A DNA stretch of 64,000 bases from Candidatus Aminicenantes bacterium UBA1061 (GCA_002316315.1 DCDG01000048.1:51433-115432), one strand, 5' to 3'. Numbered from the stretch's first letter, positions 1-8,919 are shown. Made by a program: numbers and translations. Notes: generated by a model from the letters alone, not told the origin.

Positions 1-48
1 GGGCTCATAACCCGGAGGTCGCTGGTTCAAATCCAGCCCCCGCTACCA
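1..48 (+). tRNA. tRNA-fMet (initiator, CAT anticodon), 5' truncated by window edge
   Basis: The 3' part of a tRNA is visible. The anticodon loop CTCATAA at 4-10 carries anticodon CAT at 6-8. A T-arm (stem 21-25/33-37 around TTCAAAT) is followed by the acceptor 3' strand 38-44, discriminator A45 and an encoded CCA at 46-48. The anticodon stem ends in three consecutive G:C pairs (1-3 with 11-13), the hallmark of bacterial initiator tRNA rather than elongator tRNA-Met. The D-arm and 5' acceptor strand lie outside the window, so the initiator-specific 1:72 mismatch cannot be checked. Confidence 0.93.
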
Positions 49-199
49 CTTCTTATCAATTATTTTTCTCAAAACATTATTTTGTGTCTATCCCCTTTCC
101 TGGTCTTTTCCCGGCATAGCCCTGTAATTTTTAACTTTTAATCTTATGAAAATTGATTTATGATAGAGTCTGTAAAATATTCGTTCAGGAGGCGAAGTT

Positions 200-1588
200 A
201 TGTTTAATCCTGAAGTTTATCAGGAAAGAAGAAAAAGATTAAAAAAGATGATTGAAACCGGCATCTGTCTTTTTCCTGGAAATGATGATAGTCCGATGAA
301 TTATCTGGCTAATACTTATCCTTTCCGCCAGGACAGCTCTTTTCTTTATTTCTTTGGTCTGGATTCACCTGGACTGACTGCTGTTATTGATTTAGACGAG
401 CAGAAAGAAATAGTTTTTGGAGATGATGTCACCATAGAAGATATAATCTGGGTAGGACCGCAGCCTCCCTTAAAAGACAGAGCTAGAGCTGCTGGCTTGA
501 AACTGGTTAAACCTTCAGCTAGTTTAAATGACTATCTGGCCGAAGCCATCAGCCGTGGCCGTCAGATTCATTACCTGCCTCCTTATCGTGGGGAGACAAT
601 TTTGAAATTAAGTTCGTGGCTAAAGATTGCTCCTGACCGGGTTAAGCCTGGTGCTTCAACCGAATTGATCAAAGCTGTCATTAGTTTGAGATCAATAAAA
701 AGCAGAGAAGAGGTAGCTGAAATCGAAAAGGCCCTTAAAGTCACCAAGGAAAGTTATCTGACCGCCATTCCTGAGATCAGACCAGGAGCCAGAGAGCAAG
801 AAATTCTAGCCTTAATGGAACTGGTCATCAAAGCCTATGGCCTATCATTTGCTTTTCCACCGATTATTACCATCAATGGCCAGATATTCCACAAAACTAG
901 CTATGATGACAAGCTGCTCAAAGGACGCTTTCTTGTCATGGATACCGGTGCTGAATCCCGGCTACACTATGCCTGTGATATTACCCGGTCTGTTCCTGTT
1001 GGCGGCCGCTTTAACCAGAGGCAGAAGGATATTTATTCCATTGTCCTCAAAGGACAGGAAGAAGCTATCAAGAGTATTGCTCCTGGAGTTATGTTTAAAG
1101 ACATCCATCTGAAAGCAGCCAGAGTTATGGCTGAAGGATTGAAATCGCTGGGGTTAATGAGCGGGGACATGGAAGAAGCAGTCAACCAGGGTGCCCATGC
1201 TCTATTCTTTCCTCATGGCCTGGGGCATATGGTCGGACTTGATGTTCATGATATGGAAAACCTCGGAGAAGACTATATCGGTTATGATCGGACGGTAAAT
1301 CGCAGCCAGCAGTTCGGGCTTAACTATCTGAGAATGGCCCGGGCCTTGGAGCCAGGTCATGTCATGACGGTTGAGCCTGGTCTTTATTTCATTCCTGCCC
1401 TGTATGAGCTGTGGAAAAAACAGAAAAAATTTAAGGCATTTATCAATTATGACCGGGTAGCCAAATTTTTAGATTTCGGCGGGGTTAGAATAGAAGATGA
1501 TGTTCTGGTAACTGAAGATGGTCACCGAATTCTGGGGCCAAGGCCGGGCATACCTAAGAAAATCTCGGATATCGAAAGCTTATTTTAA
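200..1588 (+). CDS. pepP: Xaa-Pro aminopeptidase (aminopeptidase P, M24B)
   Basis: Cytosolic metallopeptidase of 462 residues that removes N-terminal residues ahead of proline. Residues 1-140 match the aminopeptidase P N-terminal (AMP_N) fold, and 170-450 form the pita-bread M24 domain. The five dinuclear metal ligands are readable: D248, D260, H343 (in HGLGH), E392 (in VEPGLY) and E432 (in RIEDD). No signal peptide is seen. A good ribosome site (AGGAGG, about 186-191) precedes the ATG at 200. The gene follows the tRNA by 150 bases and appears monocistronic or paired with the NusG-like gene downstream. Length fits the family (430-470 residues). It is one of eleven peptidase-fold genes in the window. 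Confidence 0.93.
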   Translation: MFNPEVYQERRKRLKKMIETGICLFPGNDDSPMNYLANTYPFRQDSSFLYFFGLDSPGLTAVIDLDEQKEIVFGDDVTIEDIIWVGPQPPLKDRARAAGLKLVKPSASLNDYLAEAISRGRQIHYLPPYRGETILKLSSWLKIAPDRVKPGASTELIKAVISLRSIKSREEVAEIEKALKVTKESYLTAIPEIRPGAREQEILALMELVIKAYGLSFAFPPIITINGQIFHKTSYDDKLLKGRFLVMDTGAESRLHYACDITRSVPVGGRFNQRQKDIYSIVLKGQEEAIKSIAPGVMFKDIHLKAARVMAEGLKSLGLMSGDMEEAVNQGAHALFFPHGLGHMVGLDVHDMENLGEDYIGYDRTVNRSQQFGLNYLRMARALEPGHVMTVEPGLYFIPALYELWKKQKKFKAFINYDRVAKFLDFGGVRIEDDVLVTEDGHRILGPRPGIPKKISDIESLF

Positions 1589-1655
1589 CTCTTAAAGCTG
1601 ATTCGAACAGTATCATCAGTTAAATTTTATAGAGACTTATAGAGAATGGAACCCA

Positions 1656-2198
1656 ATGGTTGATTGGTATGTGTTGAATACTAAACCCAGAAAAGAATCT
1701 CAGGTCGAATCACTTCTGTCTCAGGCCGGTTTTACTGTTTATCTTCCCCGTTACAGTCAGGATTCGGTCGTGAAGCCCTTTTTCCCTGGTTATCTTTTTT
1801 TAAAATTCAAGTACCCCAGGGATTATCAGAAAATTACTTATACCCGGGGAGTCACCAGGATAGTCGGGAATGGTCATACGCCGGTGCCAGTTGGGCCGGA
1901 GATCATCAACTGCCTTAAATCCCGCGAAAAAAACGGCCTGATAGAATTAATGAAATACGGCGAAGATCCTGGCCCGGGTGATGAAATTTTAGTCATGGAA
2001 GGACCTTTAAAAGGGTTCCAAGGGATCTTTTGCCACGAATTGAATGATGGACAGCGAGTAATGATTCTATTAAATTATGTTTCTTACCAGGGATCGCTTT
2101 TAATTACAAAGAACAAGATAAAAAAAATTAAGTCTTCAGAGGAACGTGGCCACAGCCAGAGCAGAAAACAGATTAAAAACATAATTTCTCAGGAATAG
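1656..2198 (+). CDS. NusG-like transcription elongation/antitermination factor (RfaH/UpxY type)
   Basis: This 180-residue protein has an NGN domain at about 3-95 (opening WYVLNTKPRKE, then FFPGYLFLKF) and a KOW-like domain at about 105-155 (PGDEILVMEGPLKGFQG). Such proteins ride RNA polymerase. Core NusG is usually encoded beside secE-rplK and has a longer KOW linker. This gene lacks that context and its N terminus resembles specialised paralogues (RfaH, UpxY, LoaP) that help transcribe long polysaccharide operons. The C-terminal 25 residues are basic and probably disordered. The gene immediately downstream is convergent, so its target operon is elsewhere or unlinked. The specialised role is an inference. 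Confidence 0.82.
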   Translation: MVDWYVLNTKPRKESQVESLLSQAGFTVYLPRYSQDSVVKPFFPGYLFLKFKYPRDYQKITYTRGVTRIVGNGHTPVPVGPEIINCLKSREKNGLIELMKYGEDPGPGDEILVMEGPLKGFQGIFCHELNDGQRVMILLNYVSYQGSLLITKNKIKKIKSSEERGHSQSRKQIKNIISQE

Positions 2199-2237
2199 AG
2201 ATATCAGAGACCTACCCTGTGCTTTTTTATCGGCGGC

Positions 2238-2266
2238 TGTCAGGACATCACCCTAACTGTCTGACA
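2238..2266. repeat. Inverted repeat between convergent genes (possible weak terminator)
   Basis: TGTCAG(G)ACA at 2238-2247 pairs with TGTCTGACA at 2258-2266, giving nine base pairs with one bulged G and a ten-base loop. It sits between the convergent NusG-like and FmdB genes. Only a short T run follows, so it is not a textbook intrinsic terminator. The sequence GCTGTCAGG recurs at 2317-2325. Confidence 0.35.
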
Positions 2267-2330
2267 TTTGAGGGGTGTGGTTCTTAAGCGGCCGGGTGAA
2301 TAAGACTTAACGATGTGCTGTCAGGTTTTT

Positions 2331-2549
2331 CTAGTGATGGCAGGTAGAACAGCTGGAAGAGGAGCAATTTGAACAGCTACCCGAACTGCCTTTAATCCGG
2401 CTGCTATTCTCTCCGATTCCAAAAGAAGAAACAAGCTTTTTGACTTGATGGCTCTGACAGCGGGGGCACGTCACCTCTGATTGATTCATCTTCACCAGGG
2501 CTTCAAACCGATGCTGGCATTGAAGGCAGATATATTCATAAAGCGGCAT
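2331..2549 (-). CDS. FmdB-family zinc ribbon protein
   Basis: Small 72-residue protein with the family's characteristic opening MPLYEY, followed by two CxxC pairs (C8/C11 and the CPRC pair near 30) forming a zinc ribbon. A Ser/Gly/Cys-rich tail ends in CHH. The family is annotated as putative regulatory protein FmdB; its biochemical role is not established. An upstream in-frame ATG at 2564 is rejected. GAGAGG sits seven bases before the ATG at 2549, and a promoter lies so close (-10 at 2567-2572) that the longer start would be at or before the transcript start. It is transcribed alone, convergent with the NusG-like gene. Confidence 0.85.
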   Translation of the reverse strand: MPLYEYICLQCQHRFEALVKMNQSEVTCPRCQSHQVKKLVSSFGIGENSSRIKGSSGSCSNCSSSSCSTCHH

Positions 2550-2566
2550 ATTTTTACCTCTCATAA

Positions 2567-2594
2567 ATTATACCGCACTAAAATGTTTTGTTAA
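2567..2594 (-). promoter_or_regulatory. Sigma-70-type promoter for fmdB-like gene
   Basis: On the minus strand, TTAACA (2589-2594) and a perfect TATAAT (2567-2572) are separated by 16 bases. The predicted transcript start is near 2560, about ten bases upstream of the chosen ATG at 2549, giving a very short leader. Confidence 0.6.
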
Positions 2595-2617
2595 GCCCGT
2601 CCTGGACAACAAAATTA

Positions 2618-3022
2618 TTATCTAACAAGAGGGACAGCTTCAGCTTCAGCCAGAGCTATGACCTCTACCTCAATTTTTGCCTCCCGGGGCAATTTAGCTA
2701 CCTGGAAAGCAGCCCGGGCTGGATACGGTTCTGAAAAATATTGAGCATAAACAGCATTCATCTGGCTGAAATCGTTCATATCAGATAGAAAGACAGTGGC
2801 TTTGACTACATTGTCAAACGAGCTGCCAGCCGCCTGCAAAATGGCCTGCAGATTTTTAAAAACCTGATGAGCCTGCTCTTCTATAGTCTGCCCGACAATT
2901 TCTCCACTGGCAGGATCAAGCGGAATCTGCCCGGAAACAAAAATAAAGCCTCCGCCAATTATGCCTTGAGAATAAGGCCCGATGGCCTTTGGGGCTTTAT
3001 CGGTCTTGATTGCTTTTTTCAT
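2618..3022 (-). CDS. ridA: RidA family enamine/imine deaminase
   Basis: This 134-residue protein of the YjgF/YER057c/UK114 family hydrolyses reactive 2-aminoacrylate and similar enamines released by PLP enzymes. Family motifs are visible: APKAIGPYSQG near the N terminus, IFVSGQIPLDP, the NLQAIL helix, and the C-terminal arginine-containing PARAAFQV with IEVEVIAL. A longer in-frame start at 3118 would add 32 unrelated residues. AAGGAG seven bases before the ATG at 3022 supports the shorter form, which matches family length. It lies 115 bases downstream of pepD on the same strand and may be cotranscribed with it. Confidence 0.93.
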   Translation of the reverse strand: MKKAIKTDKAPKAIGPYSQGIIGGGFIFVSGQIPLDPASGEIVGQTIEEQAHQVFKNLQAILQAAGSSFDNVVKATVFLSDMNDFSQMNAVYAQYFSEPYPARAAFQVAKLPREAKIEVEVIALAEAEAVPLVR

Positions 3023-3137
3023 GTTGTCGCTCCTTAGTTTGTTGATGGCTGTCCACGATGTTTTTCTAGCCGCCGCTAAAAACCCACATAGCAGCCAGAT
3101 AAAATTCCTTCGCCTCATAAATCTCTTGACTCTTTAT

Positions 3138-4592
3138 TTATTCAGCTAAAGCCTTTAGAGCCTCCACTACCAGCCGCCAGAATTTCTCGACTGAATCGAT
3201 ATTAACTTTTTCTTCAGGAGAATGTGGATAACGGATGGTAGGCCCGATGGAAATCATATCAAGATCTGGATATTTTTCACCAATAATACCGCACTCCAGG
3301 CCAGCATGGACAGCCTTAACTTCTGGTTCCTTCTCAAATAGATGCCGGTAAAGGTCAATCATTCTCTGGAGCAGGGGTGATTTTAGATTAGGCGTCCAGG
3401 CCGGATATCCTTTAAGCTGGACAATCCTTGCTCCGGCCAGGGTGGCATTAGCCTTTATGACCAGCCTGACGGCCTCCAGGGCTGAGCCAACCGAACTGCG
3501 AGTGTTACAGGTAATTTTCACCTTTTTCCCCTGTGTCTCCACTATGGCCAGGTTGGAGGAGGTCTCCACCAGTCCACTGATCTCAGGATGCAAGCTGACC
3601 ACGCCATGGGGAAGAGTTAAAATTAAGTTTAGTAATCTGGACTGAGAATCAGCAGTCAGCGGATAACCGCTTTCTTGACTTTTCTTAATCTCCATCTTCA
3701 TATCAGGCTCAGTCACCCGGTATTCGAATTTAATGGCTTCAAACGATCTCTTCAACTGCTGGCTCAAGCCTTTTTGCTGCGTCGGTCCTATAGCCAGAAT
3801 AGCCCCGGCTTCTCGCGATATAGCATTTCTTTTGCTTCCACCATTAAATGAAACCAGCTCAAATTTGAATTTCGAAGCAGCCTCGGCCAGCAATCTGGCC
3901 AGCAATTTAATAGCATTGCCACGGCCCAGATTAATATCCAGACCAGAATGTCCTCCACGCAGGCCTGTTAAATTGACCATCAACAAATTTCTGGCTTTAC
4001 GTTCTTTGCGTTGGACAGGAAGGGTAAGTTCAGAATCAGCACCACCCGCGCAACCAATGGTAAAGGTGCCTTCGTCCTCGCTGTCCAGATTAATCAATAT
4101 TTTTCCATGGAGGAGACCTTTTTTCAGCTGATAAGCACCGGTTAAACCCGTTTCTTCATCAACCGTGAACAAGCATTCAACCAGTCCATGCACCAGGCTT
4201 CGGTCTTCCATGACGGCCAGGCAGGTGGCTACTCCGATGCCATTATCCGCTCCCAAACTTGTTCCGCTGGCTTTTACCCAGCCACCATCAATTACCGGTT
4301 GTATTGGATCGCGCTGGAAATCATGATGGATATCAGAATTCTTTTCACACACCATATCGAGATGGGCTTGTAGAATAACGCCAGGAGCTGCCCGGTGTCC
4401 AGAAGTGGCTGGCAGCCTGACAAGAACATTACCTACCCCATCTTTTTGATGTTCAAGATTCCAGCTGGCGGCCAGCCGACAGATATGATCAGCTAGGGCC
4501 TGTTCGTGCCCTGAACAGTGTGGAATTTTAAGCAAATCAGAAAAGTGTTTCCAGATTTTCTCTGGTTTTAAAGACATAATTTCAGTCGGCAT
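3138..4592 (-). CDS. pepD: Aminoacyl-histidine dipeptidase (PepD, M20C)
   Basis: Cytosolic dipeptidase of 484 residues, acting on Xaa-His and other dipeptides. M20 metal-site motifs are present: QAHLDMVCEK (H and D), GADNGIG (bridging Asp), VDEETGLTGA (catalytic Glu plus ligand Glu), a C-terminal ligand histidine near SIGPTIRYPHSP, and the lid-domain GGHSG. Length fits PepD (about 480-490). AAAGGAG six bases before the ATG at 4592 supports the start. It is divergent from the znuABC-type operon across a 93-base gap that must hold both promoters. No signal peptide. Confidence 0.94.
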   Translation of the reverse strand: MPTEIMSLKPEKIWKHFSDLLKIPHCSGHEQALADHICRLAASWNLEHQKDGVGNVLVRLPATSGHRAAPGVILQAHLDMVCEKNSDIHHDFQRDPIQPVIDGGWVKASGTSLGADNGIGVATCLAVMEDRSLVHGLVECLFTVDEETGLTGAYQLKKGLLHGKILINLDSEDEGTFTIGCAGGADSELTLPVQRKERKARNLLMVNLTGLRGGHSGLDINLGRGNAIKLLARLLAEAASKFKFELVSFNGGSKRNAISREAGAILAIGPTQQKGLSQQLKRSFEAIKFEYRVTEPDMKMEIKKSQESGYPLTADSQSRLLNLILTLPHGVVSLHPEISGLVETSSNLAIVETQGKKVKITCNTRSSVGSALEAVRLVIKANATLAGARIVQLKGYPAWTPNLKSPLLQRMIDLYRHLFEKEPEVKAVHAGLECGIIGEKYPDLDMISIGPTIRYPHSPEEKVNIDSVEKFWRLVVEALKALAE

Positions 4593-4619
4593 ATTTAACT
4601 CCTTTGCATATTTACTAGT

Positions 4620-4632
4620 ATGTTATAATATC
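4620..4632. promoter_or_regulatory. Zur-like operator overlapping a -10 box upstream of znuA
   Basis: The 13-mer ATGTTATAATATC resembles, from memory, the left part of the enterobacterial znu operator recognised by the zinc repressor Zur. It contains a perfect TATAAT at 4624-4629 in the orientation of the znuA-like gene, so a bound repressor would block transcription. The matching right half is poor, no -35 box stands out, and no Fur-family regulator is encoded in the window. Suggestive only. Confidence 0.3.
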
Positions 4633-4685
4633 TTTAAAAAGCGGATAGTTTCAAGCTATTTAATCAATGGAAGTAGTGGCAGCTG

Positions 4686-5600
4686 ATGAAAAGAATTTTT
4701 GACCTGCTGACATTAATATTGATAACCATCTCCCTGACGGCTGTTTCCCAGGCCAGGTTGACTTCAGAACCTGGCCTGCTAATTGTTACTACCATCTTTC
4801 CTCTGAGTGAATTCACCCGTGAAATCACCGCCGGACAAGATGAGATATACCAGTTAATCCCAACTTCTTCCGAAGTTCATGATTTTCAACTGCGTCCTTC
4901 AGATCTCTCCAGGCTGATGTCTGCTAATATTTTAGTCCGAATCGGTGGCCAGCTCGAGCCCTGGCTGGACCGAATTCAGGGCAGCCTTGAGACTAAAAAG
5001 CTGACCGTCATCAGTTTTACAGAGGTGCTAAAAGCCAGCAATTATGCAGGCTTAAGAACGGAAGACCCCCATCTATGGCTGGATTTTGAAGCTGATCAGC
5101 TTTTGGTAAAAAAATTGATGGAAGTTTTATCTGATCTAAATCCTGCCCTGGCAGCTGTATATAAAAAAAACGGTCAGGCTCTCCTGGAAAAATTAAAACA
5201 GCTTGATAGTCAATATCAGCAAAGTTTAGCTATCTGCCGATCAGCAGATCTGATCATAGCAGGACATCAAGCTTTTGGTTACCTGACTGCCCGCTATAAA
5301 CTTAATCAGATTGCGCTGACCGGCCTGAATCCTGAGGCTCAGCCAACACCGCGACGGCTGCAGGAAGTCATAAATTTGATTAGATCCCGGCAAATCAAGG
5401 CTATTTTTTATGAAAGCTCCTCTCCACCCGAATATGCCAGGCAGATCGCCCGGGAAACAGGCTCAAAGCTTTATCGCCTGTCTACCGGAGTTGATTTGAG
5501 TAAAAAAGAAATAAAAGAGAAAAAGTCTTTTTTAAACTTAATGGAAGATAACCTTAAGATATTAATTGAAGGATTAGGTTGTGGCCAGCCAAATAATTGA
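4686..5600 (+). CDS. znuA: Zinc/manganese ABC transporter substrate-binding protein (ZnuA-like)
   Basis: Exported 304-residue binding protein with an N-terminal signal peptide (hydrophobic 6-20, ending near SQA). Metal ligands of the cluster A-I family can be placed: H65 (EVHDF), H129 (DPHLW), H194 (AGHQAFGY) and probably D270 (STGVDL). The His/Asp-rich loop typical of proteobacterial ZnuA is absent, leaving zinc versus manganese open. It is the first gene of a three-gene operon; its last 20 bases overlap the ATPase gene. The ribosome site before 4686 is weak. Family assignment is firm, exact metal is not. Confidence 0.88.
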   Translation: MKRIFDLLTLILITISLTAVSQARLTSEPGLLIVTTIFPLSEFTREITAGQDEIYQLIPTSSEVHDFQLRPSDLSRLMSANILVRIGGQLEPWLDRIQGSLETKKLTVISFTEVLKASNYAGLRTEDPHLWLDFEADQLLVKKLMEVLSDLNPALAAVYKKNGQALLEKLKQLDSQYQQSLAICRSADLIIAGHQAFGYLTARYKLNQIALTGLNPEAQPTPRRLQEVINLIRSRQIKAIFYESSSPPEYARQIARETGSKLYRLSTGVDLSKKEIKEKKSFLNLMEDNLKILIEGLGCGQPNN

Positions 5601-6369
5601 AAGTCAGAGCAATTTGGATAAAAATAAAGAAATTATCAGGGTAGAGTCAGTCTATTTCAGTTATGATGGCCCGCTCATTCTTGAGGATATTAATCTATCT
5701 ATCAACCGGGCCGATTTTCTGGCTATTATCGGACCAAATGGCTCCGGCAAGACAACTCTCCTGAAGATAATGGTTGGGCTTCTTAAACCTCAGGATGGCC
5801 GGGTGTTTCTTTTTGGTCAAGAAATTGAAGACTTTGGGGACTGGTACAAAGTGGCCTATCTTCAACAGAATGCCACTCATCTTGAATCCAACTTTCCCAT
5901 TACAGTCGAGGAGGTGATTATTTCCAGTCTTTATGCCAGCAGGGCAAAAAAGATCAAGCCGGCTGTCTGGCGAAAAGAGAGAGTCGAGCAAGTACTCAAT
6001 CTGGTTGGTCTAGCTGGCTATCAGAAAAGGCTGATGACCACTTTGTCAGGCGGCCAGCAACAGCGGGTGTTAATTGCTCGAGCTCTGGCCAACGAACCTG
6101 AAATTATGTTACTGGATGAACCAACTACAGGAGTTGATCATAAAACTCAAGGGGCTTTTTATGATCTTCTTGGAAACCTTAACTATAATTACGGGCTGAC
6201 TATTGCTGTTGTCACTCATGATTATGGACTGGTAAATAAACATATCAATCAGGTAGCCTGCTTAAACCGAAAATTAATTTATCATGGCCGACATGAAGAA
6301 TTCTGCCAGTCAGGGGCGTTTAAAGAACTTCTAGAAGGCGGACATCACCTGATCATGCATCAGCATTAA
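5581..6369 (+). CDS. znuC: Metal ABC transporter ATP-binding protein (ZnuC-like)
   Basis: A 262-residue ABC ATPase: Walker A GPNGSGKTT near residue 50, Q-loop YLQQNA, signature LSGGQQQR, Walker B IMLLDEP, and H-loop VTHD. It starts with GTG at 5581 inside the end of znuA (20-base overlap), which implies translational coupling. Gene order binding protein-ATPase-permease and similarity to the zinc/manganese ATPases support a role as motor of the importer. The first 20 residues precede the ABC core and form a short polar extension. Confidence 0.92.
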   Translation: MASQIIESQSNLDKNKEIIRVESVYFSYDGPLILEDINLSINRADFLAIIGPNGSGKTTLLKIMVGLLKPQDGRVFLFGQEIEDFGDWYKVAYLQQNATHLESNFPITVEEVIISSLYASRAKKIKPAVWRKERVEQVLNLVGLAGYQKRLMTTLSGGQQQRVLIARALANEPEIMLLDEPTTGVDHKTQGAFYDLLGNLNYNYGLTIAVVTHDYGLVNKHINQVACLNRKLIYHGRHEEFCQSGAFKELLEGGHHLIMHQH

Positions 6370-6387
6370 AAATTTAAAGAAGGTCAG

Positions 6388-7200
6388 ATGGTATCAAGCA
6401 TACTAACTTCTGGTTTTTTCTGGCGGGCCGTCCTGGCCGGTAGTTTTCTGGCCGTCGCCTGTGGTCTGCTGGGAGTTTTCCTGATTCTGCGCCAGGATTC
6501 CATGATCAGCCATGGGCTTTCTCACGTGGCTTTTGCCGGCATCGCTCTGGGTCTGGTCTTGAATTTTCTGCCTTTAATTGTCTCGCTGATTATTTGTGGG
6601 ATTGGTTCAATCTTTATCTTAAAGCTAAAACAACAGGCCAGGCTGCCTGGTGATGCTGCCCTGGCTATCCTCAGCAGCGCCGGTATGGCTCTGGCTATTT
6701 TTTTAGTATCTTTGAGAATGAATTTTGGTGTCGAGCTGATGGGTTATCTCTTCGGTGACATTCTGGCTATCTCACCGGTGGAGGTCTGGTTATCAATTGC
6801 CCTGGCTTTGATGGTGACGGTTTTAATTTTGATTAATTATCATCAGTTGCTATATATGACTTTTGACCGCGAAACAGCCCTGGTGGCCGGCGTTAGAGTA
6901 AGCAGTCTCGATAAAATACTGGTTATTTTAACCGCCATTACAGTCGTACTCGGTTTGAGGATTGTCGGCCTGCTACTGGTTTCAGCCCTGACGGTCATAC
7001 CGGCTGCCTCTGCCCTTTTGCTGGCCAGAAGTTTTCGTCAAACCCTGGTTTTAAGCAGCATTTTCAGCCTGGTCTCTATTGTGGCTGGTATTATTCTGGC
7101 TTATCTGCTCGACCTGCCAGCTTCAGCCAGTATCGTTTTTCTGTCTATAGCTATTTTTCTGACAACTCTCGGAGGAAAAAAAGTTGCTGCTGGGCATTAA
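6388..7200 (+). CDS. znuB: Metal ABC transporter permease (ZnuB-like, ABC-3 family)
   Basis: Inner-membrane permease of 270 residues, dominated by about eight hydrophobic helices. The family signature SHGLSHVAFAGIALG lies at about 38-52, and GVRVSSLDKIL-type cytoplasmic coupling sequence follows the middle of the protein. It is 18 bases downstream of the ATPase gene. With its partners it should move Zn2+ or Mn2+ into the cytosol. The operon ends here; the next gene is convergent. Confidence 0.92.
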   Translation: MVSSILTSGFFWRAVLAGSFLAVACGLLGVFLILRQDSMISHGLSHVAFAGIALGLVLNFLPLIVSLIICGIGSIFILKLKQQARLPGDAALAILSSAGMALAIFLVSLRMNFGVELMGYLFGDILAISPVEVWLSIALALMVTVLILINYHQLLYMTFDRETALVAGVRVSSLDKILVILTAITVVLGLRIVGLLLVSALTVIPAASALLLARSFRQTLVLSSIFSLVSIVAGIILAYLLDLPASASIVFLSIAIFLTTLGGKKVAAGH

Positions 7201-7242
7201 AAAAATAGTTATCACCAACAACTGGATTAACCAGGATTAAGA

Positions 7243-8919
7243 TTATTTTTCCAAGGACAGACATCTGTCCAGAAGTTTTTCAATTTTATCAACTTCCTTT
7301 TCCAATTTTTGCCTGAGCTTTTCTGCTTGGTTAAGCGTCTTTTTCTTGAAGACCTCATCTTTAAGGCCAGGCAGGTTGATTCTGACATTATAATAGGCTC
7401 CGAGGCCACAGGCCCTGGCCGTCAACCCGGCTACCCCGGCATCACTGACAGAGTTCTTATAGCCAGAAGCCACTACCTGACTGGCCAGAGTGGCCAGCTC
7501 GACCGAATTTTCCAGAACTGATAATGGGACCAGAGTTGCTTCTTTATTAGCTTTTTCGATAGCTTCATCTCTGTCTTTAGTCTGTTCAGGTGTTCCCCGT
7601 GGCAGTCGGAAGGCTTCCATCACCTGGTTAAAAGCCTGGCTATCCTGGTCAACTGCTGCCAGCAGCTCGGCTTTTAATTTTTGAGATCTGATGGCCGTTG
7701 ATTTCATGATCTCGGTTTGAGCTTCATAATCTTTTTTTCCAACTGTCAGATTAGCCACCATAGAAGACAGAGCTGCCGACAAGCTGCCGCACAGAGCAGC
7801 AGCACTGCCCCCTCCGGGGGTTGGCGCATCCATTGACAGTTCATCAACAAAATCAGTCAATTTCATCTCAGTCAGAACTGAGATAGAAGGAAATTGATAT
7901 TCAATTATTTTTTTAGCCGGATCGAAAGGAACGATGTCATTTAAGCCCAGCGACCTGACCGCCAGCCGGATCAATTCCTTCTCGGGCAGGCCGGGACTCT
8001 TTCCCTGTTTTTCAAGATAATAGCTTCCGGCCATCAGCAGAGCCTCTTTCGGAATAAGACCAACCAGCTCGCTGCCGGTTACCCGGACACTCATTTTTTG
8101 AGCTATCCGGCAGGCTTCATCGAAGACAATGTGGGGTGGAGTGATCTTATAGTTAGTTAGGTTGATGGAAATCTGAGCAATTTGATACTCATCGATATAC
8201 CAGCCAACGGCCTTGACGGCCTTAAATTTTCCAGGGATTCTCACCGGTTGCCCCTGATTATCATAGACTATCTGGCCGTTTTTATCTTTTTTTACCCGGC
8301 CGCTTTCCCGCAGATAGGAAGCTATTTCCTGAGCAATTTTTCTATCTCTAGTATTTAAATTTATATTATAAGCTATCAAAATTTCCCTCGCCCCAATGAC
8401 TGTCGCTCCGGCTGATGGATTAAACACCGGCTGACCATAGTCAGGTGCCCACTGAGGATCCTTTAATTTCTCAGCGAGACCTTCATACTCGCCCTGCCTT
8501 ATATTGGCCAGATTTCTTCTTTCTGGCTTCTTAGCTGCTTCTTCATATAAGTAAACCGGTATTTTCAATTCTTCAGCTACCTGCTTAGCCAGCTCGTTAG
8601 CCAGACGGATACAATCTTCCATAGAGACCTCAGACACCGGGACAAAAGGACAGACATCGGTGGCACCAAGGCGGGGATGAGCCCCTTTGTGCTGCTTCAT
8701 ATCAATTACTTCTGCTGCTTTCTTAATAGCCTTAAAGGCGGCTTCTTTTACCCCTTCTAGCGAGCCAATAAAAGTGACCACAGTCCGATTAGTCGCCTCT
8801 CCTGGATCGACATCAAGCAGTTTAACCCCTGGTGTACTTTCAATTTCTCTGACTATGGCCTCTATCTTTTGCCGATCGCGGCCTTCGCTAAAATTAGGCA
8901 CACATTCAACGATTTTCAT
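7243..8919 (-). CDS. ftcD: Glutamate formimidoyltransferase / formiminotetrahydrofolate cyclodeaminase fusion
   Basis: Bifunctional 558-residue enzyme transferring the formimino group of formiminoglutamate to tetrahydrofolate (N-terminal ~325 residues, opening MKIVECVPNFSEG) and cyclising it to methenyl-THF (C-terminal ~350-558, with DAPTPGGGSAAALCGSL). It links histidine breakdown to one-carbon metabolism, as in animals; many bacteria encode the halves separately. A TTG at 8928 is rejected because it abuts the ribosome site, whereas AAAGGAG is nine bases before the ATG at 8919. It overlaps the upstream M16-like gene by 14 bases. No hut genes lie nearby. Confidence 0.94.
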   Translation of the reverse strand: MKIVECVPNFSEGRDRQKIEAIVREIESTPGVKLLDVDPGEATNRTVVTFIGSLEGVKEAAFKAIKKAAEVIDMKQHKGAHPRLGATDVCPFVPVSEVSMEDCIRLANELAKQVAEELKIPVYLYEEAAKKPERRNLANIRQGEYEGLAEKLKDPQWAPDYGQPVFNPSAGATVIGAREILIAYNINLNTRDRKIAQEIASYLRESGRVKKDKNGQIVYDNQGQPVRIPGKFKAVKAVGWYIDEYQIAQISINLTNYKITPPHIVFDEACRIAQKMSVRVTGSELVGLIPKEALLMAGSYYLEKQGKSPGLPEKELIRLAVRSLGLNDIVPFDPAKKIIEYQFPSISVLTEMKLTDFVDELSMDAPTPGGGSAAALCGSLSAALSSMVANLTVGKKDYEAQTEIMKSTAIRSQKLKAELLAAVDQDSQAFNQVMEAFRLPRGTPEQTKDRDEAIEKANKEATLVPLSVLENSVELATLASQVVASGYKNSVSDAGVAGLTARACGLGAYYNVRINLPGLKDEVFKKKTLNQAEKLRQKLEKEVDKIEKLLDRCLSLEK

